This document shows, piece after piece, positions 4,522 through 13,200 of a stretch of DNA of 64,000 nucleotides. The stretch's first letter is position 1; each line of letters opens with the position of its first letter. Source of the DNA: Candidatus Nanoarchaeia archaeon (GTDB taxonomy: Archaea > Nanobdellota > Nanobdellia > Woesearchaeales > UBA525). The translations under genes and the position numbers were made by a program. The notes beneath the pieces were generated by a model that ran no database searches, was not told the DNA's origin, and worked only from the letters and a program-made list of their open reading frames with translations. Location: contig JANQNB010000011.1 of NCBI GenBank assembly GCA_028279755.1, positions 192,501-256,500 on the forward strand. Reading direction: 5' to 3'.

Positions 4522-6222
4522 ATGGATCTCTCACCAGAAGCATTGGCACGCACACTCGCATTGCAGAACGCGGTACGGCACAAAGGCACGGCGAATCCGA
4601 AAGCGCTGGTCGGCGGCATGCTCGGCGCGCATCCGGAATTCAAGGAACGCATGCCAGAGCTCGGCGAACTGCTCGAGCGAGTGGTCGCGGAAATCAACGA
4701 CCTGTCGCCTGAAGAGCAGGAAGCAGCGCTCCGGGAAGAACGCCCGGACTTCGACAAGGTGGAGAAGAAAGAAGACCTGAAAGAACTAGAGAATGTCGAG
4801 GGCAAGGTCGTGATGCGCTTCGAACCAAGCCCAAGCGGCCCATTGCACATCGGGCATGCCTATCCCTTCAGTCTCAATCTAGAGTACGCAAAAAAGTACA
4901 AAGGAAACTGCATTCTCCGCATCGGGGATACCAACCCGGAGAACATCAGCGAGGACGCGTACGAACTCATCCCTGAGGACGCGTGCTGGCTGGCAGAATG
5001 CAATGTCGATGTTGTCGTCCAGAGCGACCGTCTCGACCTCTACTATGGCTACGCGCTCAAGCTCATCGAGGAAGAGCACGCCTATGTCTGCGAGTGCGAG
5101 GCTGAGGAATTCAAGAAGATGCGAGATAAGGGGCTTGTCTGTCCCTGTCGCGAACTCGCAGGGAATGAGCATGCTGAACGTTGGCGAAAGATGAACAGCG
5201 CACCGCCAGACGGCTACGAGCAAGGCGCTGCAGTCGTCCGTTTCAAGACAGACATCGCGCATAAGAATCCGGCGATGCGCGACTTCCCACTCCTGCGCAT
5301 CAACGAAGAGGAGCACCCACGACAAGGAAAGAAGTACCGGGTCTGGCCATTGATGAACTTCAGCGTCGCGATCGACGACCTGGACATGGGCGTGACCCAC
5401 ACGCTTCGTGGCAAGGACCATGCTGACAACGCGAAAAAACAGGCCTTCATCCACGACGCGCTCAAGCACACGACGCCGACCGCGATCAGCGTCGGGCGCA
5501 TCAACTTCGACGGCTTCCCGGTCAGCTGCAGCGCGACACGGCCGCGCATCGAGAACGGCGAGTTCACTGGCTGGGACGATCCGCGCATCCCCTTCCTGCC
5601 AGCCATGCGAAGACGCGGCTACCACCCCGCGGCTTTGCGAAAGTACGCTGTGGAAGTTGGTGTGACGCGCAACGACAAGAGCGTGCACATCGACGAATTC
5701 TTCAAGCACATCAACGCCTTGAACAAAGAAGAACTCGATCCGGTGGCGCACCGGTACTTCTTCATCCCCGACCCGGTCGAGATCACAGTCGAGAACGCGC
5801 CAGCGCAAGAGCTCGAGCTTGACCTGCACCCAGACAATACGAAAGGCGGCAGGAAGTTCGCAAGCAAGAACGAATTCTTCATCAGCGGTGACGATTTCGA
5901 GAAGATACAAAGCATGAGCAAGGTCCGGCTCATGGAATGCATGACGCTCAACGTGAACGATAAGAAATTCTCGTTCGACAGGAAAGACTACAAGAAAGAA
6001 GAGACTGACACGATCATCCACTGGCTGCCGGCAGAAAACCATACCGCCAGGCTCGTCAAGGTGCAAGTGCTCATGCCCGACGGGAGCGAGAAGCACGGCC
6101 TCGGCGAACTCGGCATCGCTGATCTCGAGCCTGACGCCGTCGTGCAGCTCGAACGTTTCGGATTCTGCCGGTACGACCGGACAGAAGGAAGCATCCATGT
6201 CTTCTATTTCGCGCATCGCTGA
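4522..6222 (+). CDS. gltX: Glutamyl-tRNA synthetase, archaeal type
   Basis: This enzyme charges tRNA-Glu (566 aa, normal archaeal length with the usual helical N-terminal extension of about 95 residues). The class I HIGH motif is intact (PLHIGHA, 108-114). A zinc-site-like CxC...CPC pair is at 190-209, and the DLDMGVTHTLRGKDH segment is typical of archaeal GluRS/GlnRS. The second signature is abnormal: where archaeal enzymes have a KMSKS-like STSK-I-R, this protein reads SCSATR (335-340), with alanine at the conserved lysine. The C-terminal beta-barrel tRNA-binding region is present. Confidence 0.93.
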   Translation: MDLSPEALARTLALQNAVRHKGTANPKALVGGMLGAHPEFKERMPELGELLERVVAEINDLSPEEQEAALREERPDFDKVEKKEDLKELENVEGKVVMRFEPSPSGPLHIGHAYPFSLNLEYAKKYKGNCILRIGDTNPENISEDAYELIPEDACWLAECNVDVVVQSDRLDLYYGYALKLIEEEHAYVCECEAEEFKKMRDKGLVCPCRELAGNEHAERWRKMNSAPPDGYEQGAAVVRFKTDIAHKNPAMRDFPLLRINEEEHPRQGKKYRVWPLMNFSVAIDDLDMGVTHTLRGKDHADNAKKQAFIHDALKHTTPTAISVGRINFDGFPVSCSATRPRIENGEFTGWDDPRIPFLPAMRRRGYHPAALRKYAVEVGVTRNDKSVHIDEFFKHINALNKEELDPVAHRYFFIPDPVEITVENAPAQELELDLHPDNTKGGRKFASKNEFFISGDDFEKIQSMSKVRLMECMTLNVNDKKFSFDRKDYKKEETDTIIHWLPAENHTARLVKVQVLMPDGSEKHGLGELGIADLEPDAVVQLERFGFCRYDRTEGSIHVFYFAHR

Positions 6223-6262
6223 AGTTGCAACAATAGCTTTCTATGGCCTCTAGCAGCAAAAA

Positions 6263-6271
6263 GTATTTAAA
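6263..6271 (+). promoter_or_regulatory. TATA box for histone-fold gene
   Basis: GTATTTAAA predicts a start near 6294. That leaves a leader of about 40 nt with GAGGTG before the ATG. Confidence 0.5.
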
Positions 6272-6332
6272 GAAGGCACTGGTGGCGTTTCTTAGAACGT
6301 ACATCGTTCACAAACCAACATGAGGTGGAAAA

Positions 6333-6494
6333 ATGCTTGTAGTGAAAGCAAAAATCAAGGACTATGCTACCGGTTACAACGTCGCTGGTGACTTCGCAGA
6401 AGCGCTGGACCAGAAGGTTGTGCAGTTGATCAAGGATGCAGTCAAGCGCGCAGATGGCAACGGCCGACGCACGGTGATGGCAAAAGACATCTAG
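6333..6494 (+). CDS. Small histone-fold protein (DUF1931-like)
   Basis: The 53-aa product reads MLVVKAKIKDYATGYN, VAGDFAEALDQKV, LIKDAVKRADGNGRRTVMAKDI. The succession of short helix, long helix and RRTVM-x-x-D-I matches the histone-fold pattern of archaeal DUF1931 proteins, which are relatives of archaeal histones and CBF/NF-Y subunits. It could act in DNA compaction or regulation. It starts at ATG 6333, six nt after GAGGTG. It ends 4 nt past the stop of the convergent gene 6491-6826. Confidence 0.75.
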   Translation: MLVVKAKIKDYATGYNVAGDFAEALDQKVVQLIKDAVKRADGNGRRTVMAKDI

Positions 6495-6826
6495 ATCATT
6501 AACTCTTTTTCCTTAATCTTCTTCTTGATATCCTTGAATGTCTTTTCAAAACCCTGCACCGCGATCGGATCCAGCCGTTCTTTGTAGGAGAGCCAGAGCT
6601 GCTCGAGAGCATCGAAATCACGCCTGATCATCTGGATCTCGAGATGGCGCGCCTCGCTGCGCAAAGGCTTGTTGTGGCGCTCGATCTTATGCAAGGCCTG
6701 CGCAAGCTCGGAGTCGAACGCCTGATCCTGGGCATTGACATCGAAAGAACCCATCTGGTCAAGGAGCTTGTGCACCTTGGCGCTCAACGCGAGCGAAGAG
6801 AGTGCATATTTTGACATAGCGGTCAT
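6491..6826 (-). CDS. Hypothetical helical protein, coupled to upstream gene
   Basis: This protein is 111 aa, charged and largely helical (for example LEIQMIRRDFDALEQLWLSY and a Lys-rich end KDIKKKIKEKELMI). It has no recognised domain. The ATG at 6826 lies 4 nt downstream of the preceding gene's TGA. GGTGAG spans that stop, so translation is probably coupled. The pair is probably one functional unit of unknown role. Confidence 0.7.
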   Translation of the reverse strand: MTAMSKYALSSLALSAKVHKLLDQMGSFDVNAQDQAFDSELAQALHKIERHNKPLRSEARHLEIQMIRRDFDALEQLWLSYKERLDPIAVQGFEKTFKDIKKKIKEKELMI

Positions 6827-6830
6827 CGGC

Positions 6831-7358
6831 TCACCGGGGGGGAGGGGGAGGGACGTCGCCGATTTCGATCTCCGGCTTACGAGATGGAGGGTTTGATGGC
6901 GGTGCGCCAAACGAGGGCTCGAATGTCGGAGCTCCAGCAGGGCCTTGCGGCAAGACCGGGCTTGCCACTGGCGGCGGAACCACACCTGGTTCAGGGCTTG
7001 GCTCGCCTGGGGCGCTCACGACCGACGTTTCGGGATGCGTTCCCTTCAGTTCTTTCAGGAGATCGGCAATCGCCACGATGCCCTTCGCGAGCTTTTCGTT
7101 CTGCTCCAGGACCTTGTTGATCTTCTCAGAGCTCGAACTGTCCTTGTAGTCACGGACGATCTCGTCATTCGCAGTCTCGAAGATGCGGACAAGCTTCGCC
7201 ACATTCCTGTTCAGCTCTGCCATCGAACTCAGCAGGTCCTTGCTGCTGCGGGAATCGCCGAACGGATTCTTCTGGATCTTCTCGACCTCATGCTGCAAAT
7301 GCTCGAGCTGATCACGACGCACGAGCTCGTACTCGTCAGGATGCTGCTTCTGATCCAT
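6831..7358 (-). CDS. Hypothetical coiled-coil protein with proline-rich tail
   Basis: This protein is 175 aa and soluble. The N-terminal two thirds is a predicted coiled coil (QLEHLQHEVEKIQKN, then NVAKLVRIFETANDEI and KINKVLEQNEKLAKGIVAIADLLKELK). The last 65 residues are Pro/Ala/Gly-rich and end in PPPPPR. The start at 7358 is supported by a TATA-like CCTTATAAAT about 25 nt upstream (leaderless). No family is recognised. A flexible tail on a coiled coil suggests a scaffolding or adaptor role, which is inference only. Confidence 0.75.
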   Translation of the reverse strand: MDQKQHPDEYELVRRDQLEHLQHEVEKIQKNPFGDSRSSKDLLSSMAELNRNVAKLVRIFETANDEIVRDYKDSSSSEKINKVLEQNEKLAKGIVAIADLLKELKGTHPETSVVSAPGEPSPEPGVVPPPVASPVLPQGPAGAPTFEPSFGAPPSNPPSRKPEIEIGDVPPPPPR

Positions 7359-7430
7359 AGCCCAGATCCAAGAATCAGGATTTATAAGGTTTTCGAAGGA
7401 AAAGAAGGGAAAAAAGGTTTAATCAGGCGC

Positions 7431-7739
7431 CTAGCCGCTCGCATTGAAGGAACAGGCTCCCTGATGGCAGGTCGTGTTGTAGTACTCCCGGCAGTTGACA
7501 ATCTGGTAGGTACACACGCTGCTGTTTGAGGAATTCGTCGGGTACCACTCTTTCAGATTGCTCACTTTGAGACCCGGACTTATTGTACAGTGGTCTGTGT
7601 AGTTTCCAGAGCCATCTGAACACGTTCCCTGTTCCCAAACATTGAACCCGCCGTCGCTGTCGTATGCCCACGCATACACCAAGAACGCAGTGATCACCAC
7701 TGCGAAACACGTTGCTACTATCCATGTGGTTCTTTTCAT
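7431..7739 (-). CDS. Small secreted or membrane-anchored protein
   Basis: This 102-aa protein has an N-terminal hydrophobic segment after MKRTT (about 6-25). The short exported domain is rich in Asn-X-Ser/Thr sequons (NYT, NSS, NTT, NAS) and holds six cysteines (CSDG, HCT, VCTY, NCRE, TCHQ, ACSF), suggesting glycosylation and disulfides. The ATG at 7739 is preceded by GGGAGGTGG. The open frame extends upstream without a ribosome site. The function is unknown. Confidence 0.7.
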   Translation of the reverse strand: MKRTTWIVATCFAVVITAFLVYAWAYDSDGGFNVWEQGTCSDGSGNYTDHCTISPGLKVSNLKEWYPTNSSNSSVCTYQIVNCREYYNTTCHQGACSFNASG

Positions 7740-7823
7740 GCAACCACCTCCCGCAGAGGAAGAATGAGGAAAGGATTTATTCCTAACTACTACCATTAAT
7801 ATTAATCGGTAAGCAGTTTGATA

Positions 7824-9434
7824 TTATTCCAAACTAGCTCCTGGATTCGGTCGGGCACTCGGCACAGTCGTCTCCCCATTGATCACGTCGTCGATCCTGA
7901 GAATCATCGTCGCCACTTCTGCAGCGCTGCTCACCGCTTGCGTCTTGATCTTGAGCGGCTCGAGAATACCCTGCTTCCAGGCGTCCATCTTCTTGCCAGA
8001 ATGCACGCAGATGCCAGCCCATCGCTCTTTCTTGTCATGCGCAGCCTTCAGCTCAGTCAGCGCGTCGATCGGATCAATGCCCGCGTTCTCAGCCAAGGTG
8101 CGAGGGATCACTTCCATCGCGTCAGCAAAGGATTGGACAGCGAGTTGCTCACGACCAGATAGGCTGTTCGCATAGATGCGCAACTGCCGCGCAAGCTCGA
8201 TCTCCGGCGCGCCAGCGCCGGCAACGACCTTCCGGCTCGTCAGCGCAGATGCGACAACGCCGATCGCGTCTTCGAGCGCGCGCTTGATCTCAGCGATGAC
8301 ATGCGCAGTGCCGCCACGCACCAGGATGGTGAGCGCCTGGGGGTGCTTGCATTCTTTCACATACACCATGGCTTCGTCGCCGACAGTGCTTTCTTCGACT
8401 GTGCCAGCGCTGCCAAGATGCGCCTTGTCAAGATCGTCAAGATTGCTCACGATCCGCGCGCCCGTCGCCTTGGCGAGCCGTTCGACATCGCTCTTCTTCA
8501 CACGCCGCACCGCGAACACGCCGCTTTTCGCGAGATAGTGCTGCGCCACATCGTCGATGCCTTTCTGGCAGAGGACGACATTGGCTCCTGAAGCGAGAAT
8601 CTTATCGGTCATACGCTTGAGCATCTGCTCTTCCATATCGATGAACTCCTGCAGCTTCGCAGGATCAGTGATATTGATCTTGGCATCAGTCTCAGTATTC
8701 TTGATCTCGAGCGCAGTATCGAGCAGCAGGATCTTCGCGCCCTTGACTTGCGTCGGCATGCTTGGATGCACCCGCTCCTTGTCCAGAACGATGCCGTGGA
8801 TCAAGCGCGTCTGCTCAACACTATCGCCGATCTTCTTCTCGATCTTGATCGCGTCACGGTCGACCGTGCCATTGTGGGCGACAGCAAGGACTGCGTCGAC
8901 AACAACGCCGGCAAGATGCTCTTTCGCGGTTTCCGCGCCTTTGCCAGTCGTTGCAGTCGTGGCGATCTTGAGCAAGGCAACACGGTCCTTGTCTTCGATC
9001 TCCTCAGCGATGTCATGCAAGACTGCCCTGCTCTTCTCGCCAGCCAGGCGGTAGCCTTTCGCGATCACGGTCGGGTGGATCTCCTGCTCAAGCAAGCTCT
9101 CAGCGCGTTTGAGCAGTTCGCCAGCAAGCACGACAGCAGTGGTTGTGCCATCACCCACTTCGTGCTCCTGCGTCTTGGCAATCTCGACAACCATCTTCGC
9201 AGTCGGATGATCAATTTTCATCTCTTGAAGAATCGTGACGCCGTCATTCGTCACCGTGACCTCGCCGAGCGAGTCGACGATCATCTTGTCCATGCCTTTC
9301 GGACCAAGCGTCGTGCGCACGATCTCAGCGACCAATTTCGCGGCCTGGATGTTCATGCGCTGCGCTTCCCGGCCTTTCGTGCGCGTCGTCTCGTCATTCA
9401 GGATGAAAATGGGTTGCACATTATCACTTGTCAT
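7824..9434 (-). CDS. Thermosome subunit (group II chaperonin)
   Basis: This is an ATP-dependent protein-folding ring subunit of 536 aa. [12 protein letters not shown] (43-54) and GDGTT (94-98) form the nucleotide-binding and hydrolysis region. NDGVTIL (63-69) carries the metal-binding Asp. The apical and second equatorial domains are complete, and [11 protein letters not shown] is present near residue 410. The C-terminus ends PNPGASLE and lacks the Gly-Gly-Met repeats common in other thermosomes. It diverges from the kinase gene at 9519. A TATA box (CTTTAAATAG, 9470-9479) lies upstream. Confidence 0.96.
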   Translation of the reverse strand: MTSDNVQPIFILNDETTRTKGREAQRMNIQAAKLVAEIVRTTLGPKGMDKMIVDSLGEVTVTNDGVTILQEMKIDHPTAKMVVEIAKTQEHEVGDGTTTAVVLAGELLKRAESLLEQEIHPTVIAKGYRLAGEKSRAVLHDIAEEIEDKDRVALLKIATTATTGKGAETAKEHLAGVVVDAVLAVAHNGTVDRDAIKIEKKIGDSVEQTRLIHGIVLDKERVHPSMPTQVKGAKILLLDTALEIKNTETDAKINITDPAKLQEFIDMEEQMLKRMTDKILASGANVVLCQKGIDDVAQHYLAKSGVFAVRRVKKSDVERLAKATGARIVSNLDDLDKAHLGSAGTVEESTVGDEAMVYVKECKHPQALTILVRGGTAHVIAEIKRALEDAIGVVASALTSRKVVAGAGAPEIELARQLRIYANSLSGREQLAVQSFADAMEVIPRTLAENAGIDPIDALTELKAAHDKKERWAGICVHSGKKMDAWKQGILEPLKIKTQAVSSAAEVATMILRIDDVINGETTVPSARPNPGASLE

Positions 9435-9469
9435 AGCTAACCACCAACACAGCGCGAGAACGCGGGACG

Positions 9470-9500
9470 CTATTTAAAGTTTGGGAAGCTTTATTAATCC
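9470..9500. promoter_or_regulatory. Divergent promoters, thermosome / kinase
   Basis: CTTTAAATAG on the minus strand (9470-9479) serves the chaperonin. CTTTATTAAT on the plus strand (about 9489-9498) lies about 26 nt before ATG 9519, making the kinase transcript leaderless. Confidence 0.5.
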
Positions 9501-9518
9501 AGGACAGGCCGAAGCCAC

Positions 9519-10064
9519 ATGGCCATCGTCACGATCGTCGGCACACCAGGAAGCGGCAAGAGCACGCTCGCGAAGATGCTCGCGACGAAGCTCGGCTACA
9601 AGCACTACAGCATGGGCGACCTCCGTCGGGAGATGGCGACAGAGCGTGGCATGTCACTCGCAGAGATGAACCAGCGCAGCGAGTCAGGCGAAGAAGATAC
9701 TGACACACCAGTCGAGCAGCACCTCAAAGAGCTCGGCCAAAAAGAGAACGATTTTGTCGTTGACTGCCGCACCGGCCCGCTGATGATACCGAAGAGCATC
9801 AAGATCTACATCGACGCAGACGAGCGCGTCCGGGCTGACCGCCTACTCCACAGTTACCGTATCGCAGAAGAAGCGCATTCGATCGAAGAAGCCATGGCGA
9901 TGAATAAGGCGCGCGTGGAGAGCGGGAGCATGCGCTACAAGAAATACTACGACTTCGACCCCTGGGACACGAAACACTACGACCTCGTGCTGGACAGCAC
10001 AAATACGGGTCCAGACGAGCTGCTCCAGCAGGTCCTGGAGAAATTTCCAGTCTTGCAGCAATAG
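9519..10064 (+). CDS. Cytidylate kinase-like P-loop kinase
   Basis: This is a probable (d)CMP kinase (181 aa, usual archaeal length) that would phosphorylate CMP in pyrimidine nucleotide synthesis. The Walker A motif is GTPGSGKST (8-16). The NMP-binding start is MGDLRREMATERGMSL, the acceptor region is DFVVDCRTG, and IYIDADERVRADRLL is the lid-type segment. An adenylate kinase-like activity is the alternative. The gene sits directly before the FKBP and FtsZ-SecE genes on the same strand. Confidence 0.82.
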   Translation: MAIVTIVGTPGSGKSTLAKMLATKLGYKHYSMGDLRREMATERGMSLAEMNQRSESGEEDTDTPVEQHLKELGQKENDFVVDCRTGPLMIPKSIKIYIDADERVRADRLLHSYRIAEEAHSIEEAMAMNKARVESGSMRYKKYYDFDPWDTKHYDLVLDSTNTGPDELLQQVLEKFPVLQQ

Positions 10065-10093
10065 GCCACCAAGGCAGTGGTGACCTCAATAAC

Positions 10094-10181
10094 AACTTTT
10101 TTAAATCATCCAGCGCTACCCGACGATATCATTCTGGCTCGAACGTATCGCGAGGTACTGGAGAGTCCAGGAGGCACAACC
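10094..10181 (+). promoter_or_regulatory. Promoter and leader of FKBP gene
   Basis: TTTTTTAAATC (10095-10105) predicts a start near 10128 and a leader of about 54 nt. A CTGGA-GAG-TCCAG hairpin near 10158-10170 overlaps the 5' edge of the ribosome site CAGGAGG. This could limit initiation, but that is inferred from pairing only. Confidence 0.4.
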
Positions 10182-10838
10182 ATGGCAATCAAGAAAGGCG
10201 ATTTCGTCGAGCTCGACTATACCGGCAAGCTCGCAGACGACAACAAAGTGTTCGACACCACGATCGCGAGCGTCGCGACAAGCGCAGGGCTGAACCCCAA
10301 GGCACAATACAAGCCAGTCATCATCTGCGTGGGAGAAGGACAACTGCTCAAAGGCCTTGACGAGTACCTCGAAGGCAAGGAGATGGGCACGCACAGCGTC
10401 GCCATCCCAGCAGAAAAAGCGTTCGGCAAGAAGGACGCGAAAATGCTCAAGCTCATCCCGAGCAAGAAGTTCAAAGAGGCAAAGATCGATCCGTTCGTCG
10501 GCCTGGAAGTCAACATCGACAACCAATACGGCATCGTCCGCTCTGTTTCAGGCGGCCGCGTCACTGTGGACTTCAATCATCCGCTCGCGAGCAAGGACCT
10601 GGTCTACGAGGTTGAGGTGAAGCGCCAGGTCACAAAAGCGGACGAGCAAGTCGCAGCCTTGTTGGACATGATCGGCATGCACCACCACGGGACGAGCATG
10701 GAAGGCGAGAAACATGTCGTCGTCAAGGTCCACGAGGCCCTGCCGCAGCAGGTGGCTGAGAGCCTGAACAAGATGATCACCAAACTCACAGACGTCGAGA
10801 CGGTCACATACCACGTCGACAAGGAGTCACACCACTAA
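10182..10838 (+). CDS. FKBP-type peptidyl-prolyl isomerase, long archaeal (SlyD-like) form
   Basis: This 218-aa protein folds proteins by proline isomerisation. It starts MAIKKGDFVELDYTGKL (typical FKBP strand 1). The flap is interrupted by an insert (about 85-145) as in SlyD/archaeal long FKBPs, and FNHPLA closes the insert. A C-terminal domain of about 70 residues contains MHHHG, a possible metal site. ATG 10182 follows CAGGAGG by 6 nt. Confidence 0.92.
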   Translation: MAIKKGDFVELDYTGKLADDNKVFDTTIASVATSAGLNPKAQYKPVIICVGEGQLLKGLDEYLEGKEMGTHSVAIPAEKAFGKKDAKMLKLIPSKKFKEAKIDPFVGLEVNIDNQYGIVRSVSGGRVTVDFNHPLASKDLVYEVEVKRQVTKADEQVAALLDMIGMHHHGTSMEGEKHVVVKVHEALPQQVAESLNKMITKLTDVETVTYHVDKESHH

Positions 10839-10839
10839 G

Positions 10840-10848
10840 TATATAAAG
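10840..10848 (+). promoter_or_regulatory. TATA box for ftsZ operon
   Basis: TATATAAAG begins 2 nt after the FKBP stop codon and predicts a start near 10871. It would drive ftsZ-secE-spt5. Confidence 0.6.
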
Positions 10849-10885
10849 GAGCGTTCCGCGAGAAACATAGGTGGAGGTGCCACTC

Positions 10886-11992
10886 ATGGATTCAATCATT
10901 CAAAACGCAAAGGAACAGGCCGAAGAGCCTGAGAAGCCACGAACCGCAGTCGACGACGAGCTCGAGATGCTCCTGACAGAGCAGAAAGCCAAGATCAAAG
11001 TAGTGGGTTGCGGCGGCGGCGGCAATAACACGATCAATCGCATGACAGAAGTCGGCATCACCGGCGCAGAGATGATCGCGATCAACACCGATGCGCAGGA
11101 CCTGCTCTACACCAGCGCTGACAAGAAGATCCTGATCGGCAAAGACCTGACAAAGGGCTTGGGCGCGGGTAGCATCCCGAAAGTGGGTGAAGATTCTGCA
11201 CGCGAACAAGAGCACGAGATCAAGAACAGCCTACAGGGCAGCGATATGATCTTCATCACCTGCGGCCTTGGCGGCGGCACCGGCACAGGAGCAGCGCCAG
11301 TCGTGGGCGAATTAGGCAAGAAGATGGGCGTCCTCGTCGTCGGCGTCGTCACGATGCCCTTCGAGATGGAAGGCAACCGCCGCTACGAGAACGCGGTGCA
11401 CGGCCTGGAGAAGATGGAAAGTCAGGTTGACACGCTCATCGTCATCCCGAACGACAAGCTTCTCGAGCTCGCGCCAGATCTGCCATTGCACACCGCCTTC
11501 AAGGTGGCTGACGAGATCCTGACCAACGCGGTCAAAGGCATCGCAGAGCTGGTGACCAAAGCCGGCTTGGTGAACCTGGACTTCGCAGACATCCGCGCAG
11601 TCATGGGCAACGGCGGCGTAGCCTTGATCGGCGTTGGCGAATCAGATACTGACAACAGGGCAGTCGAGGCTGTGGAGAAAGCGATCAACAATCCACTCCT
11701 AGACGTTGACATCGGCGGCGCGAACGGCGCGCTCATCAACGTGGCTGGCGGCTCGGATATGACGCTGGAAGAAGCCCGACGCGTTGTCGAAACCGTTTCC
11801 GTGCGGCTCGACGAGGACGCGCGGATCATCTGGGGCGCGCAGATCAGCGAAGACCTGGCAGGCACTGTGCGTGTCATGCTCATCGTCACTGGCGTGCGAA
11901 GCAGCCAGATCATCGGCAAGAGCCTCTTGTCGGAAAAAGAGAAACGAGGAAAAGACATCGAGGACGAGCTCGGCATCGAGTTCGTCGACTAG
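10886..11992 (+). CDS. ftsZ: Cell division protein FtsZ
   Basis: This tubulin-like GTPase forms the division ring (368 aa). The N-terminal tail of about 35 residues is acidic. [18 protein letters not shown] is the first nucleotide loop. The tubulin signature GGGTGTG is at 129-135, and the T7 catalytic loop NLDFADI is at 230-236. The C-terminus ends GIEFVD after a charged linker. ATG 10886 follows GGAGGTG by 6 nt; an upstream GTG overlaps that site. It is the first gene of a ftsZ-secE-spt5 run, the conserved euryarchaeal/DPANN order. Confidence 0.96.
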   Translation: MDSIIQNAKEQAEEPEKPRTAVDDELEMLLTEQKAKIKVVGCGGGGNNTINRMTEVGITGAEMIAINTDAQDLLYTSADKKILIGKDLTKGLGAGSIPKVGEDSAREQEHEIKNSLQGSDMIFITCGLGGGTGTGAAPVVGELGKKMGVLVVGVVTMPFEMEGNRRYENAVHGLEKMESQVDTLIVIPNDKLLELAPDLPLHTAFKVADEILTNAVKGIAELVTKAGLVNLDFADIRAVMGNGGVALIGVGESDTDNRAVEAVEKAINNPLLDVDIGGANGALINVAGGSDMTLEEARRVVETVSVRLDEDARIIWGAQISEDLAGTVRVMLIVTGVRSSQIIGKSLLSEKEKRGKDIEDELGIEFVD

Positions 11993-12002
11993 AGGTGCAC
12001 AC

Positions 12003-12185
12003 ATGGCAGAATGGTGGACCAAGCTCAGCAGCTTCATGCTCCAGACCAAGCGCGTGATGCAAGTGACGCGCAAGCCGACCGCGTTCGAATACAAGACGAT
12101 CGCAAAGATCACCGGACTCGGCATCGCGGTCATCGGCGCCCTGGGCTTTGTTCTCCAGATCGGCAAGCAATTGCTATTTTCATGA
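12003..12185 (+). CDS. secE: Preprotein translocase subunit SecE (Sec61 gamma)
   Basis: This small clamp subunit of the SecYEG channel has 60 aa. It has an amphipathic N-terminal helix (TRKPTAFEYKTIAKI, the conserved region before the membrane) and a single C-terminal transmembrane helix (GLGIAVIGALGFVLQIGKQLL). ATG 12003 lies 6 nt after AGAGGTG and 11 nt after the ftsZ stop. Its neighbour Spt5/NusG is the usual partner gene. Confidence 0.9.
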   Translation: MAEWWTKLSSFMLQTKRVMQVTRKPTAFEYKTIAKITGLGIAVIGALGFVLQIGKQLLFS

Positions 12186-12196
12186 GTTGATCGATA

Positions 12197-13126
12197 ATGA
12201 CAGAAGAAGAGAAAACCGCTCCAGAAGCAGAGAAAGAAGAGACTGCGACACCAGAAACAATGGAAAGTTCTGAAGAAAAAACCGAAGAGACAAAGGAAGC
12301 CAGTGAGACTCCTGAGACAGAACCGGAAAAAACAGAGATTCCTGAAATTCCCACTCCAGAACCAGAAACTCCTGAGCCTGCAGAAGAGACTGCAACACCA
12401 GAACCGAGTCCAGAGCCAGCTCCTGAACCGGCTGCTGAGGAAGCGCCGGCTGAGCCGACGCCTGCAGCTCCAGAGATGCCGGACCTGGCGCCGAAGAAGA
12501 ACGCGTTCACCGACGAGACAGAGCAGGAAGAGAACAGCATGCCAGTCGTGAACACGATTGAGAAAGCGAAGCAGGCATTACCGACGATCAAGGGAGCGCG
12601 CGACGTTCCTGAAGAGGCAGAAGAGGAAGCGCCGGCTGAAGAAACTGATGAAGACGCGATTCCTGAAGCGGCAAAGCACGCACACATCTTCGCGCTGCGC
12701 ACGACCGCAAATCGCGAAGACCAGGTGCTCGCGTTCGTGTCATCCAATGCTGCGCGCAAGAAGCTCGGCGTATACTCCGCGATCGCGCCGCACGGCATGC
12801 GCGGCTACATCTTCCTCGAAGCGGTCGATCGGCACGAAGCAGAGCAAGCGGCATACGGCGTGCCCTACGCGAAAGGCCTGCTGCCGAACGAGATCGAGTA
12901 CGACGAGATCGAACACATGCTCGAACAAGTGAAGAAGGACATCAACATCCAGAAGAACGACATCGCCGAGATCCTTTCCGGGCCGTTCAAGCGCGAGAAA
13001 GCGAAGATCGCACGCGTGGACAAGGCCAAGGAAGAGGTCGTGGTCGAGCTCCTCGAAGCGGCAGTGCCGATCCCGATCACGCTCAAGATCGACGCGGTCA
13101 AAGTCATCAGACGAGACGAGAAGTAA
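12197..13126 (+). CDS. spt5: Transcription elongation factor Spt5 (NusG) with long acidic N-terminus
   Basis: Spt5 binds the RNA polymerase clamp and promotes processivity. The NGN domain starts near residue 161 (HIFALRTTANREDQVLAFV) and the KOW domain near 250 (LSGPFKREKAKIARVDKAKEEVVVELLEA). Archaeal Spt5 proteins are usually about 150 aa. Here the first 160 residues are an extra, low-complexity Glu/Pro/Ala/Thr-rich segment. There is no internal stop, so the extension is real in frame, although ATG codons at 22, 94 and 115 could give shorter forms. Confidence 0.92.
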   Translation: MTEEEKTAPEAEKEETATPETMESSEEKTEETKEASETPETEPEKTEIPEIPTPEPETPEPAEETATPEPSPEPAPEPAAEEAPAEPTPAAPEMPDLAPKKNAFTDETEQEENSMPVVNTIEKAKQALPTIKGARDVPEEAEEEAPAEETDEDAIPEAAKHAHIFALRTTANREDQVLAFVSSNAARKKLGVYSAIAPHGMRGYIFLEAVDRHEAEQAAYGVPYAKGLLPNEIEYDEIEHMLEQVKKDINIQKNDIAEILSGPFKREKAKIARVDKAKEEVVVELLEAAVPIPITLKIDAVKVIRRDEK

Positions 13127-13128
13127 GC

Positions 13129-13137
13129 TTTATAAAC
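13129..13137 (+). promoter_or_regulatory. TATA box for uL11
   Basis: TTTATAAAC lies just after the Spt5 stop and predicts a start near 13160. That leaves a leader of about 40 nt with AAAGGTG before ATG 13201. Confidence 0.55.
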
Positions 13138-13200
13138 AGCTTCCTGTTCTCAGGCCTCGCTGTTACGCAATGCTTCAATAGGAAAAAAGGTGTATATTCA

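Noticed and set aside
4879-6216. 445-codon open frame antisense to GluRS
   Set aside because: It is a composition shadow. It lacks a ribosome site or TATA box and the opposite strand encodes a full-length recognised enzyme.
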